Source of the DNA: Solobacterium moorei
Lineage (GTDB): Bacteria; Bacillota_I; Bacilli_A; Erysipelotrichales; Erysipelotrichaceae
Reading direction: 5' to 3'
Assembly (NCBI RefSeq): GCF_036323475.1
Contig: NZ_AP028934.1
Location: 1,798,001-1,862,000, forward strand
DNA: 64,000 bases
Shown: positions 16,641 through 24,966 of the stretch, piece after piece
Numbering within the stretch: the first letter of the stretch is position 1
How the letters are laid out: the number at the start of each line of letters is the position of its first letter
Translations under genes and position numbers: made by a program
Notes under the pieces: model-generated
Told to the model about the DNA's origin: nothing
Databases searched by the model: none
What the model saw: the letters and a program-made list of their open reading frames with translations, nothing else

Positions 16641-18503
16641 TTATTTTGTTGCGTATTCAGCTGCAGCTTCACCACAGATTCTTCCACCTGTTAGAGCTGT
16701 CATTAATGTAACACCTTCAACGAGTGGGTATGAGTTGTTATAGATTTCCGCAATTTCATTACCAGCTGCGTATAGACCACCGATAACTGTTCCATCTTGC
16801 TTGATAACTTCTAGATTAGAGTTAACAAGTACACCACCAATACCACCTAATGATACTGGTCTTGCCTTAGCAGCATAGTATGGACCATCACCTAGAGATA
16901 ACATATACTTAGAATCTTTGCCGTATACTGCATCTGATCCATTTGCACAATCTGCGTTGTATGCACTAATTGTCTTCTTTAATGCATTGGCATCAACACC
17001 CATTGCCTTTGCAAGATCTTCCACTGTATCGCCCTTGAACACGGTACCATTTTTAACACCATCTTCTAGTGCGGATCTAAACTCTGTCCATGGTTCATTC
17101 ACACTAAATAGTGGTAATGATGGTTGGTATCCAACAGCTGTTTCTACATTCAGTTCCTTAGAACCACCCTGCTCTACTTTCTTTACCATATCATCTGACA
17201 TGATTGAGAAATAGTATTCACCTTGTGTTGCTGCGGCATTTGAAGATAGCGCTGTATCATAGTTTAAATCTTCTGGAGCAAATCTAGAACCACGTTGGTT
17301 AACCCAAATACTTGTTGCAAGATAGATAGCCTTTGCGATTTCATCCTTACCAGAACCTGGTTCGATTCCAGAATAAGATGTTACACCATGGTACTGTTGA
17401 ATTGTCTTACCCTTACCAGCACCGATTGCTTGTGACATTGTTGCGCCATCACCTGTTTGTGTACCTGTTGTAAATGTAACGAGCGGGAAACCAACTTCCT
17501 TTTCAATAACATCTGCATTAGCACCGAAACCACCTGTAGCAAGTACAGCAGCATCACATGAGATTTCATATGTAGTATCAGAAGACTTCGCTACAACACC
17601 TGTAATCTTATTGTCTTCTGACTTTAGTTCTACTGCAGGAGTTTGGTAGTAAATCTTACCACCTGCATTTTCAAACTGCTTTAATAGAGCCTGATAGTAA
17701 CCAAGCTTATTAGATTGGTCTGCATATGCATGATATGTTGGGAAACCATTTGCATGTGCTGCCTGTTCATTACCAACATATACAAGGTCCATACCATTTT
17801 CTTCTAACCAGTCAATTGTTTCACCAGAGCGGTTAGCGATGTTATAGAATAACTGTCCATCATCCATCCAACAGTTATAGGATTGCCAATGTGCAAGAAC
17901 TTCCTGTGTTGTAAATGTACCTGCTACACCAGCTTCTTTTTGTTCTTTAGAGTTAATACCCATTGGTCCACCTGCAATAACAGATACACCACCAATATTC
18001 GCAGACTTTTCAAGTAAGATAACCTTTGCACCATTTTGTTGAGCTGTTAATGCGGCAGTAATACCTGCACCACCTGCACCAATAACAACTACATCAGCAG
18101 TTAACTTCTCAGTCTTTGACTCAGATGCTTGTGCACTATCACTACCAAATGAATCAGGATCACCACCAGCAGTCTTAATTGCATTCTTAACAGCATCCTT
18201 AATCGCATCAGAAGTGATTGTCGCACCAGTTATCCCATCTACATTAGGACTGTTCTTTTCAACAATCTTCTTTGGCAACTCTGTAATTGCAGTACCAGCA
18301 ATTTCTGGTGTCTCTTCATTATCCTTTACTTCTACATTTGTGATCTTTCCAGAAGAAATTGTTGTGCTTACTGTAACCTTTCCGTTACGTCCATCAACTG
18401 TTTCCTCATAAGTACCATCTTTTACAGTAGTACTTTTCTTTGTTGAGCATCCAGTCAGTAGCATACCTACGCTTAAGCATGCCGCAAATAAACGTTTATT
18501 CAT
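16641..18503 (-). CDS. Secreted FMN/FAD-dependent fumarate reductase-like lipoprotein
   Basis: The 620-residue protein begins with a lipoprotein signal (LLTGCS) so is anchored outside the cell. Residues about 25-105 form an FMN-binding domain with DGITGATITS, the motif whose Thr receives FMN covalently from ApbE. The rest is a FAD-binding reductase: dinucleotide fold VVVIGAGGAGITAAL near residue 120, GGPMG, and a C-terminal GAAGN-like LYAAGNEIAE. This layout is that of extracellular fumarate or urocanate reductases used as anaerobic electron sinks. The start at 18503 has GGGGG six bases upstream; the longer frame to 18539 would spoil the signal peptide. The substrate is not known. Confidence 0.88.
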   Translation of the reverse strand: MNKRLFAACLSVGMLLTGCSTKKSTTVKDGTYEETVDGRNGKVTVSTTISSGKITNVEVKDNEETPEIAGTAITELPKKIVEKNSPNVDGITGATITSDAIKDAVKNAIKTAGGDPDSFGSDSAQASESKTEKLTADVVVIGAGGAGITAALTAQQNGAKVILLEKSANIGGVSVIAGGPMGINSKEQKEAGVAGTFTTQEVLAHWQSYNCWMDDGQLFYNIANRSGETIDWLEENGMDLVYVGNEQAAHANGFPTYHAYADQSNKLGYYQALLKQFENAGGKIYYQTPAVELKSEDNKITGVVAKSSDTTYEISCDAAVLATGGFGANADVIEKEVGFPLVTFTTGTQTGDGATMSQAIGAGKGKTIQQYHGVTSYSGIEPGSGKDEIAKAIYLATSIWVNQRGSRFAPEDLNYDTALSSNAAATQGEYYFSIMSDDMVKKVEQGGSKELNVETAVGYQPSLPLFSVNEPWTEFRSALEDGVKNGTVFKGDTVEDLAKAMGVDANALKKTISAYNADCANGSDAVYGKDSKYMLSLGDGPYYAAKARPVSLGGIGGVLVNSNLEVIKQDGTVIGGLYAAGNEIAEIYNNSYPLVEGVTLMTALTGGRICGEAAAEYATK

Positions 18504-18556
18504 AGTTCTCCCCCTTTGTTTACTTGATAAAAATATCACAATATGTAAATCTACTC

Positions 18557-18575
18557 TTTGTCTGTTTAAGACAAA
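18557..18575. promoter_or_regulatory. Inverted repeat upstream of flavin reductase gene, possible operator
   Basis: TTTGTCT/AGACAAA with a 5-bp spacer lies 54 bases upstream of the start codon. A second imperfect palindrome (TTTTCGT/ACGAAAA) follows at 18588-18612. These are candidate binding sites for a regulator such as the nearby PucR-type protein; no direct evidence. Confidence 0.4.
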
Positions 18576-18697
18576 TAGATAAATTAGTTTTCGTCAGAAA
18601 TGAAAACGAAAATTATTAACCTAGCTTCAATCTATACAATATTGGAAGCCTATTTAGTAAGTTACAACCAAAATATCCTTTACTATTAATACTATTT

Positions 18698-18717
18698 CTT
18701 GGGAACAGCGTAAGTTA
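18698..18717 (+). repeat. Recombination repeat R1, cassette D start
   Basis: CTTGGGAACAGCGTAAGTTA, encoding WEQRKL; an exact inverted 20-bp copy lies at 24895-24914 in hsdS. Confidence 0.9.
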
Positions 18718-19192
18718 GGAGAATTAGGCACTACATTTACTGGTTTATCTGGTAAAAAAGCTTCCGACTTCGGTCATGGAGAAGCTTCATTTATTACATA
18801 TATGAATGTTTTCTCTAATCCAGTTGCGAATCCTAATATGGTAGATAATGTAGAAATTGATCCAAAGCAAAGAGAAGTTGAAATAGGTGATGTTTTCTTT
18901 ACTACATCTTCTGAAACACCTGAAGAAGTTGGAATGTCTAGTGTTTTAAAGGAAAAACATGGTGTTACATATCTTAATAGTTTTTGCTTTGGCTTTAGAC
19001 CTACGGTTAAATTTAATTTAGATTATCTTGCGTTTATGTTTAGGTCTGAATTTGTCAGAATACAAATAATAATTTTGGCACAAGGTATTTCGAGATTTAA
19101 TATTTCAAAAATCAAGATGATGGATATTGATATTCACGTACCGAGTATTGATGAACAAATAGCTATTGGGACATACTTTATTGAACTAGACA

Positions 19193-19219
19193 ACCTTATC
19201 ACCCTTCATCAGCGTAAGC
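19193..19219 (+). repeat. Recombination repeat R2, cassette D end
   Basis: A 27-bp sequence encoding LITLHQRK; its exact inverse is at 23841-23867 at the distal end of hsdS, and 25-26 bp copies lie at 20188-20212 and 24382-24407. Confidence 0.92.
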
Positions 19220-19232
19220 ATTTGTGGCCTTT

Positions 19233-20159
19233 TTAACTCAGACTTGAAAGAGAACGCATTACAATATCAATATCTTTATTTTCTAGTTCATTTATAATAT
19301 GAAGATATGTTTTCTGTGTAGTAGTCATGCTTGAATGTCCAAGTCTTCTAGCTACACTTGCAATTGATACTCCTGCAAACAATAGTAATGATGCGTGAGT
19401 ATGTCTCAATCCGTGAATAGATACAATTGGAATATTTGCTCCTTTACAGTGACGTTCCAGAGAATCATTTATACTTGAATTAAAAACTCGACTCTTTATA
19501 AAAATTGGTTCATCTTCTGGTAATCCCTTAATTAATTCAGAAAACTGGACAATAAGCTGCCAGTCAATTTGAATTTTTCTAACAGAAGACCTATTCTTTG
19601 TAGGCAGAAAACCTGTACAGCTTTTATAATCCCAAGTTTTGCTGATAGAAAGCGATTGGTGCTGAAAGTCAAAATCTTTTGGTGTGATTGCCAGTGCTTC
19701 TGAAAATCTCATACCTGTTTTCGCCACTAGAAGAATAAACCAATCCCAACTTATTTCTGTATTTAAATTAAGATGTGATATAAGTTTATGTAATTCAAAT
19801 TGATTAAGATATTTTATCTTTTTAGGACGTGGAGTTTTGCCTTTAATAATAGCCTTTCTTGTAGGATCTCGTTCTATCAATCCTTCGTCAACAGCATCCA
19901 TTATGGCACCTTTCAACTGATGATGAAAATCCATCGTTGTTTGTCTTTCATGAACCTCTGCATAGCTATTAAGTAATTGTTGGTAAGATAGTCGGTTAAG
20001 GTCACACATTCTCATTCCCGGAGCAAGACGTTCTAACCAAGTTTGTGTTAGTAAATATTTATCCATCGTAACTTTCCGAATTGCTCCTGACTTATAAACT
20101 TTTATCCATTGTGAATAATACTCATAAAATAAATCTGTCTCTTTAATATTATTTAGCAT
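19233..20159 (-). CDS. Tyrosine recombinase of the hsdS-shuffling type
   Basis: The 308-residue protein is an integrase of the XerCD/Cre superfamily. An N-terminal SAM-like domain (about 10-95) is followed by the catalytic domain with Arg in GMRFSEAL near 150, HGLRH near 247 and HSSMTTTQKTYLH, with the nucleophile Tyr near 284. It sits between two silent hsdS cassettes of opposite orientation inside a type I restriction locus, the arrangement of recombinases that invert specificity domains (the pneumococcal ivr/CreX type). It is not accompanied by phage genes, so a prophage origin is unlikely. The start overlaps the end of cassette C by seven bases. Confidence 0.9.
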   Translation of the reverse strand: MLNNIKETDLFYEYYSQWIKVYKSGAIRKVTMDKYLLTQTWLERLAPGMRMCDLNRLSYQQLLNSYAEVHERQTTMDFHHQLKGAIMDAVDEGLIERDPTRKAIIKGKTPRPKKIKYLNQFELHKLISHLNLNTEISWDWFILLVAKTGMRFSEALAITPKDFDFQHQSLSISKTWDYKSCTGFLPTKNRSSVRKIQIDWQLIVQFSELIKGLPEDEPIFIKSRVFNSSINDSLERHCKGANIPIVSIHGLRHTHASLLLFAGVSIASVARRLGHSSMTTTQKTYLHIINELENKDIDIVMRSLSSLS

Positions 20160-20187
20160 TGAAAATCCTCCTTTTTATGAATATATG

Positions 20188-20212
20188 GCTTACGCTGATG
20201 AAGGGTGATAAG
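20188..20212 (-). repeat. Recombination repeat R2, cassette C end
   Basis: A 25-bp inverse of 19196-19219 plus one base at the inner end; encodes LITLHQRK on the minus strand. Confidence 0.88.
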
Positions 20213-20641
20213 ACTATTAATACTGGTGAAAAATAATGATAATTTATTTCTTTCTTTCTCTTGCACCGGTACTTGAATTACTATGTCGGACATCACATTA
20301 TTCATTAGTTTTGGATTTCCTACATAAGAAACATACGCTTTTGCAGTATTATTTAGTGCTTCCGCTATCATCTGATTAGCCCTTATTTCATTAGATAATA
20401 AAACCCCACAAACATTTGTACAATAGAACTTTCCCTTTCTGTAATTAACAGTTCCTGCATTCGCACCATCAGTAGTCCAAGTAATCGCATCTTCATATAG
20501 GTAGTTACTATAGTATCCCATGAGCCCATTATCTTTTGTCTGTGAAGAATAAACTGGATATGGATTTTTATCTGATTTAGTTGGAATTGTTTGTGTAGCT
20601 GGAAGCACGTAACCACGTGTAATTCTAAACATATTTGAGAC

Positions 20642-20657
20642 CTTACGCTGTTCCCAA
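20642..20657 (-). repeat. Recombination repeat R1, cassette C start
   Basis: CTTACGCTGTTCCCAA, the inverse of the repeat that starts cassette D; encodes WEQRK on the minus strand. Confidence 0.85.
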
Positions 20658-20661
20658 TCAT

Positions 20662-20688
20662 AAAAGAGAGTTAGAAATCTTCTAACTC
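20662..20688 (-). terminator. Terminator after hsdR
   Basis: A perfect nine-pair stem GAGTTAGAA/TTCTAACTC with a three-base loop (20668-20688), followed by UCUUUU on the minus strand. It separates the expressed hsdM-hsdS-hsdR unit from silent cassette C. Confidence 0.8.
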
Positions 20689-20700
20689 CCATTTATGTTA

Positions 20701-23700
20701 CTATTCAATATTAAATCCACCTTCGAAAATAAATCTCCTAAGTAATTTATCTGCCTCAATTCGAGCTTGTCTTTTTGATAGTTCAATTTTCAACCGTTTT
20801 CCCAAAAAATTTCTAGCATCATCAATATCAATAGTATTCATAAGCTCATCGTAGCGACCATATGCATTTATATTTGATTCATCGACATGTAAATTTATCA
20901 ACGCCCGTAATTTTGCTTCATCAATTCCAAGACCAGAAGCAAGCCTATGAATTTGGTCATTATGTGCATTACACATATATAAAGTAATATAATCCCTAAA
21001 TGTCTTGCCGGCTTCAACTGCAATTTTACCTGTTTCGATATCATTCAAGAATAATTTTGCTAGTTTTTGTTCTTCTTGTGTCAAAGATGCAAATGATTTA
21101 TGTAGGTCGTGAATCGCCTTTTCTTTAGCTATGGCATCCCCTTTATTTAGATTAATCATAAATAATTTAAACTTTGAGTTCATATAATCATCATCAATAG
21201 AATCAGTTTGAATCTCGATAATGTGTGTATCTATATCGTATGGTAAACCGCCTTCAATCCTAGTTCCTTTAAAGAGCTCTTTATATCTTTGAACAAGTAT
21301 CAAATAGGTTTTTTCATCAAAGAGTATTTTCTTTGAATAAAAACTTCCGTCAGTATTCTTAAATTCATAAATTGATTTATCCCATGAGAAACCTTGTATC
21401 TTAGCAGAATCAAGATATTGATTTAATTCAGAAAATAATTTTGCAAATTTTTTCTTCCATGAAATATCATCATAATTATGGTCAAAGTCATAAATACCAA
21501 CTGATTCAAATAATTCTACGATTTCTCCATATTTGAAATTCATCTGATCGATATTAATATCAAGTTTATCTACAAATATGCCAAATGGCCTATCTCCCGA
21601 ATATTCTCTAACAGCATTGTCAAGATTTTCTTTCATTGTATGAGGATATCGGTACCATATTATTGTTCCATGCGGTTTATCGCTACCATAGAGTCTATTT
21701 GTCCTTGAAATTGCTTGTATAAAATTCTTCCCTTCAAGTTTTTTATCCAAATACAAAGTATTGATCCATTTCGAGTCAAATCCAGTTAATAATTGATCCA
21801 CAACAATAATGATATTAAGTTGCTCCTCTTTCGAAAGGTTTAGATATGGTTTCTTGTGTGATAATCGCGCACAAACATCTTTTTTAAAACTTGCGTAATT
21901 ACCTATTTCATAAGATTTACCAAACATCTCTTTATAATCAATTAAGATATCTGTTATTCCCTTCATTTTCCAAATTGATTCCTGTGTATTATCATCACTT
22001 GGGTCGAAAATTGCAGTAACTTTTAGGTTATGATTTTTACATTTGAACAATTTATAATATTGCATTGCTTCAGAAATAGAACTTGTCGCAAAGATGGAAT
22101 GAAATAGTGATCCAACACTCCGCACAGTCCAGTGATTAATTATATCGTCTACTACAGCATTCTGGTGTTTTAGTGTTTCGTATTGTGCTTTTGGAATAAA
22201 GTTTTCAATTTCTGTCATCGGGCATTTCTTTTCACCCTTATTCATATAATATAAAAATATTTTTCTTGTCTCTTCTTTAGCCATTGCTCCTTCAACAGTA
22301 GAGCAATTACATTGTTTGAGTGCGACCTTTTCTCTTAGGTCATTATCTTCGAAAGTACAAACTTTATATGGGTCAAACCCAAGAACATTTTTATCTCTAA
22401 TTCCATGAACAATAGTATAGCGATGTAACTCATCACCAAAAATATCCGATGTAACACCATGAGCAGGAGTTCCTGTGAAACCAAAGAAAATTGCATTGGA
22501 AAATGTTTTTTTGATATTTTGATGCATATCCCCTTTTTGGTCTCTATGACATTCATCAATTATAAATACAATATGCTTTGACTGTATTTTTTCTAAGTCC
22601 TTTTGCTTAACATCACTATCTTCTCTAATTCTGCTCATTTTCTGAATTGATGTAACAATTAGCACATCATCAGGAGAATCACTTTTTAGTTTTCCAATCA
22701 AAACATTTGTATCCTCTGTCGCTTGTATTGATTCAGATGGATCAGCAAAATTTCTATAATTAATCAGTGACTGATCACCAAGTTCCACTCTATCAAGTAA
22801 GAAAACAACTTTATCCGCTTCCTTTGAATTTGCAATTAACTGAGCAGCTTTAAAAGATGTCATTGTCTTTCCAGAACCGGTAGTATGCCAGATGTAACCA
22901 CCATGTTGCTCACTTCTTGTCCAATTGGTTCTTAAAACTTTATCAGAAATAGCAGAAGCAGCAAAGTATTGGTAACTTCTCATTACCTTTAGAACCCCAT
23001 CCGAATCATCTGGGATAGTGTAAAATCCTACCATTTCATGTGCCATAGGTATAGATAATAATTTCTTTGTAAAAGCACTCCATTCATTTATTATATCGTT
23101 ATTATAATCTTCCCAATGAAAGTAAAAATTCGAATTAAACTTTCCATCTCTTCCAGGATTTGCATAATAAACAGCCTCCTCAGGATTCATAGCGATAAAA
23201 ATTTGTACTAGTGAAAATAATCCGCTGAAAACACCATTTTCCATGTATTTTTCAATTTGAACTTCAGCTTGAGTAATAGGTACTCCCGTTCTCTTTAATT
23301 CAATATGGAAAAGAGGCATTCCATTAATCAAGAGCATTATATCTCCACGACGTGTAGGATAAACCGTATTATTAGTCTTAAACTTTGGCTGTTCTACAAT
23401 TTGATACCTACTTTTCCCTCCTGCTATCTCTTTTCTATCATAAATTTTAAGGCTTACATTCTTTCCAAAATGTAACTCATCATCTTTGTTATCTCTTGTT
23501 ATAGATACTGTTTTACCATTGATAAAAGTATTTAAAGCTAATGGTGTTCTCAATAAATTTACTTGAGTAATAATCTGTGCCATTTCTCCATCCGTTAAAG
23601 GACAGCCATTAAGAACATCTTTTTCTTTATTGCTATCAAATAAAATATTTGCCCAGTTTTTTATTAAATCTTCCTCAGTAGGATACTTAATAACATCAGT

Positions 23701-23772
23701 TTCCCAACCGCATTCAGACCAAAGCAAATTAACAACAGCTTCTTCAAATTTTAATTCATCATTAAAAGGCAT
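20701..23772 (-). CDS. hsdR: Type I restriction enzyme, endonuclease/translocase subunit
   Basis: The 1023-residue subunit cleaves unmethylated DNA after ATP-driven translocation. The nuclease motif is seen as GDIMLLINGMPLFHIELKR near 145-162. The SF2 motor shows Walker A TGSGKTMTS near 300, DECHR near 406 and FTGTP near 432, and QAISRTNRLYG for motif VI near 690. A helical C-terminal domain follows for complex assembly. Length is normal for HsdR. It starts 15 bases after the hsdS stop codon and is followed by a terminator. The whole locus is AT-rich relative to nearby housekeeping genes, as usual for transferred restriction systems. Confidence 0.95.
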   Translation of the reverse strand: MPFNDELKFEEAVVNLLWSECGWETDVIKYPTEEDLIKNWANILFDSNKEKDVLNGCPLTDGEMAQIITQVNLLRTPLALNTFINGKTVSITRDNKDDELHFGKNVSLKIYDRKEIAGGKSRYQIVEQPKFKTNNTVYPTRRGDIMLLINGMPLFHIELKRTGVPITQAEVQIEKYMENGVFSGLFSLVQIFIAMNPEEAVYYANPGRDGKFNSNFYFHWEDYNNDIINEWSAFTKKLLSIPMAHEMVGFYTIPDDSDGVLKVMRSYQYFAASAISDKVLRTNWTRSEQHGGYIWHTTGSGKTMTSFKAAQLIANSKEADKVVFLLDRVELGDQSLINYRNFADPSESIQATEDTNVLIGKLKSDSPDDVLIVTSIQKMSRIREDSDVKQKDLEKIQSKHIVFIIDECHRDQKGDMHQNIKKTFSNAIFFGFTGTPAHGVTSDIFGDELHRYTIVHGIRDKNVLGFDPYKVCTFEDNDLREKVALKQCNCSTVEGAMAKEETRKIFLYYMNKGEKKCPMTEIENFIPKAQYETLKHQNAVVDDIINHWTVRSVGSLFHSIFATSSISEAMQYYKLFKCKNHNLKVTAIFDPSDDNTQESIWKMKGITDILIDYKEMFGKSYEIGNYASFKKDVCARLSHKKPYLNLSKEEQLNIIIVVDQLLTGFDSKWINTLYLDKKLEGKNFIQAISRTNRLYGSDKPHGTIIWYRYPHTMKENLDNAVREYSGDRPFGIFVDKLDINIDQMNFKYGEIVELFESVGIYDFDHNYDDISWKKKFAKLFSELNQYLDSAKIQGFSWDKSIYEFKNTDGSFYSKKILFDEKTYLILVQRYKELFKGTRIEGGLPYDIDTHIIEIQTDSIDDDYMNSKFKLFMINLNKGDAIAKEKAIHDLHKSFASLTQEEQKLAKLFLNDIETGKIAVEAGKTFRDYITLYMCNAHNDQIHRLASGLGIDEAKLRALINLHVDESNINAYGRYDELMNTIDIDDARNFLGKRLKIELSKRQARIEADKLLRRFIFEGGFNIE

Positions 23773-23787
23773 ATTCTTTCCACCTCT

Positions 23788-24966
23788 CTATATGAACATC
23801 TTGTTCAACATGGATTTCTTTATATTTTGCAGCTTTTCTAGCTTACGCTGATGAAGGGTGATAAGGTGGTCCATATACCAGAAGAAAAAACCTATCTGCT
23901 TCTGCTCGCTGACATTATATGTTGTAATGCAGTTGGCTTCTGCTAAAATACTAAAATATCTTTTATACCCTTCGTTCTGTGGCTTGTACTTTTCTAACAA
24001 CGATAGTAAATAATATCCATCGGTATATTGCTGTCCCTTAACTATGCGAACACCGTCCGTTGCAACAAAAAATGGACGATGTGGTTTATATAGCGACAAA
24101 GTATGGTCACCAAAAATCACTACATCTTTATAATCACCACAAGGTGTTCCATTGGCTAAACCAATGACAGGTTCATTGCCTTGTTGAATAATTTCGTATT
24201 TACCATCCGCTTCCGGCACTTTAAGAAATTGTTTAAACGGAAGTGTTTGGAGTAACTCCCCCAACTTACACTGTTCCCAAGGGTCAGTGAAACCTGAAAA
24301 ACGGATTTCAGGAACGAGTTTGCCATTTTTAGGGAACATCTTATCTAACATCGCTTTTTTAAAAGTTTTTAGCTTTTCTAACTTACGCTGATGAAGGGTG
24401 ATAAGGTGGTCGATGCTTTCAAAAAACTCCCCTATCTTCTCATGTTCAGCTTTTTGAGGCAGCACAACAGGGAAATTCACGAGTATATTTTGATTAAGAT
24501 GTTTTATAGTTCCACCAGTAGCTTTCTGCCCAACATAATCCATCAAAAAAGGTGCCTTCAAGTACTGGAATAAGTATTTACCATCGACATAATCTTCATC
24601 TATTATCTCAACATTAAACACACCTGCATTAAGCGTTGCTGGCAACTCCAAACCTTGAACAAAAGCGACTTTTCCTAATGTTCCGTCCTTGGTAATAAGT
24701 ATACTTCCATTCTGTATTTGTATATGAGGATCCTGATTATATCTTTCCTTTTCGACATAATGACAGGTAGAGTAGTTTATTCTCCCATCATCGAAATCTG
24801 TTCCAGTGATAAGCATATAATCTCCCTGGTCTAAAAACTCTGATGTACGAAGATTTTGCCAACCGATCCTTGCATGCATTGTTGCTATCTCGGATAACTT
24901 ACGCTGTTCCCAAGGGTCAGTAAAACCTGAAAAACGGATTTCAGGAACCATCTTTCTATTCTCCAT
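23788..24966 (-). CDS. hsdS: Type I restriction specificity subunit, expressed copy
   Basis: HsdS sets the bipartite DNA target for both methylation and cleavage. The 392-residue protein is two homologous halves, each opening with VPEIRFSGFTDPWEQ(R/C)KL and closing with HLITLHQRKLEKL, separating target recognition domain 1 (about 22-165) from 2 (about 215-360). The central and terminal HQRKLEKL helices form the spacer coiled coil. The ATG at 24966 follows AAGAGG by nine bases; a GTG at 24975 is an alternative. It overlaps the end of hsdM. All four edges coincide with repeats shared with the silent cassettes, so its sequence is expected to vary between cells. Confidence 0.93.
   Translation of the reverse strand: MENRKMVPEIRFSGFTDPWEQRKLSEIATMHARIGWQNLRTSEFLDQGDYMLITGTDFDDGRINYSTCHYVEKERYNQDPHIQIQNGSILITKDGTLGKVAFVQGLELPATLNAGVFNVEIIDEDYVDGKYLFQYLKAPFLMDYVGQKATGGTIKHLNQNILVNFPVVLPQKAEHEKIGEFFESIDHLITLHQRKLEKLKTFKKAMLDKMFPKNGKLVPEIRFSGFTDPWEQCKLGELLQTLPFKQFLKVPEADGKYEIIQQGNEPVIGLANGTPCGDYKDVVIFGDHTLSLYKPHRPFFVATDGVRIVKGQQYTDGYYLLSLLEKYKPQNEGYKRYFSILAEANCITTYNVSEQKQIGFFFWYMDHLITLHQRKLEKLQNIKKSMLNKMFI
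23841..23867 (-). repeat. Recombination repeat R2, hsdS distal
   Basis: 27-bp exact inverse of 19193-19219, at the end of target domain 2. Confidence 0.92.
24262..24281 (-). repeat. Recombination repeat R1, hsdS central
   Basis: A near copy of R1 with an Arg-to-Cys codon difference (WEQCKL), at the start of target domain 2. Confidence 0.85.
24382..24407 (-). repeat. Recombination repeat R2, hsdS central
   Basis: 26-bp inverse of 19193-19218, at the end of target domain 1. Confidence 0.9.
24895..24914 (-). repeat. Recombination repeat R1, hsdS proximal
   Basis: 20-bp exact inverse of 18698-18717, at the start of target domain 1. Confidence 0.92.

Larger units (their letters stand above)
18698..19236 (+). 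pseudogene. Silent hsdS specificity cassette D (inverted, no start codon)
   Basis: The plus-strand frame reads WEQRKLGELGTTFTGLSG at its start and ends in LDNLITLHQRK, the same boundaries as the two target recognition domains of the intact HsdS. It is open back to a stop at 18658 but has no start codon or ribosome site near WEQRK, so it is not a gene by itself. It encodes one target recognition domain of about 175 residues, different in sequence from the other three in the locus. It lies in opposite orientation to hsdS and is bounded by recombination repeats at both ends, so inversion can place it into the expressed gene. Confidence 0.85.
20153..20657 (-). pseudogene. Silent hsdS specificity cassette C
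   Basis: This minus-strand segment reads DWEQRKVSNMFRITRGYVLP at its start and ends with SLITLHQRK, i.e. one complete target recognition domain of about 165 residues. Although an ATG occurs at 20692, the codons between it and WEQRK are the hairpin of the hsdR terminator, so I regard that start as accidental and the cassette as silent. It has the same orientation as hsdS and the same terminal repeats as cassette D. It could enter hsdS after an inversion has exchanged it with D. Confidence 0.8.

Noticed and set aside
18504-18539. N-terminal extension of the first flavin reductase
   Set aside because: It would place residues before the lipoprotein signal; GGGGG directly precedes the ATG at 18503.
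19233-20159. Prophage integrase
   Set aside because: No phage structural, lysis or repressor genes; its place between hsdS cassettes explains it better.
20658-20692. Start codon at 20692 giving a longer HsdS-like protein
   Set aside because: The codons form the hsdR terminator hairpin and there is no ribosome site; the cassette is treated as silent.
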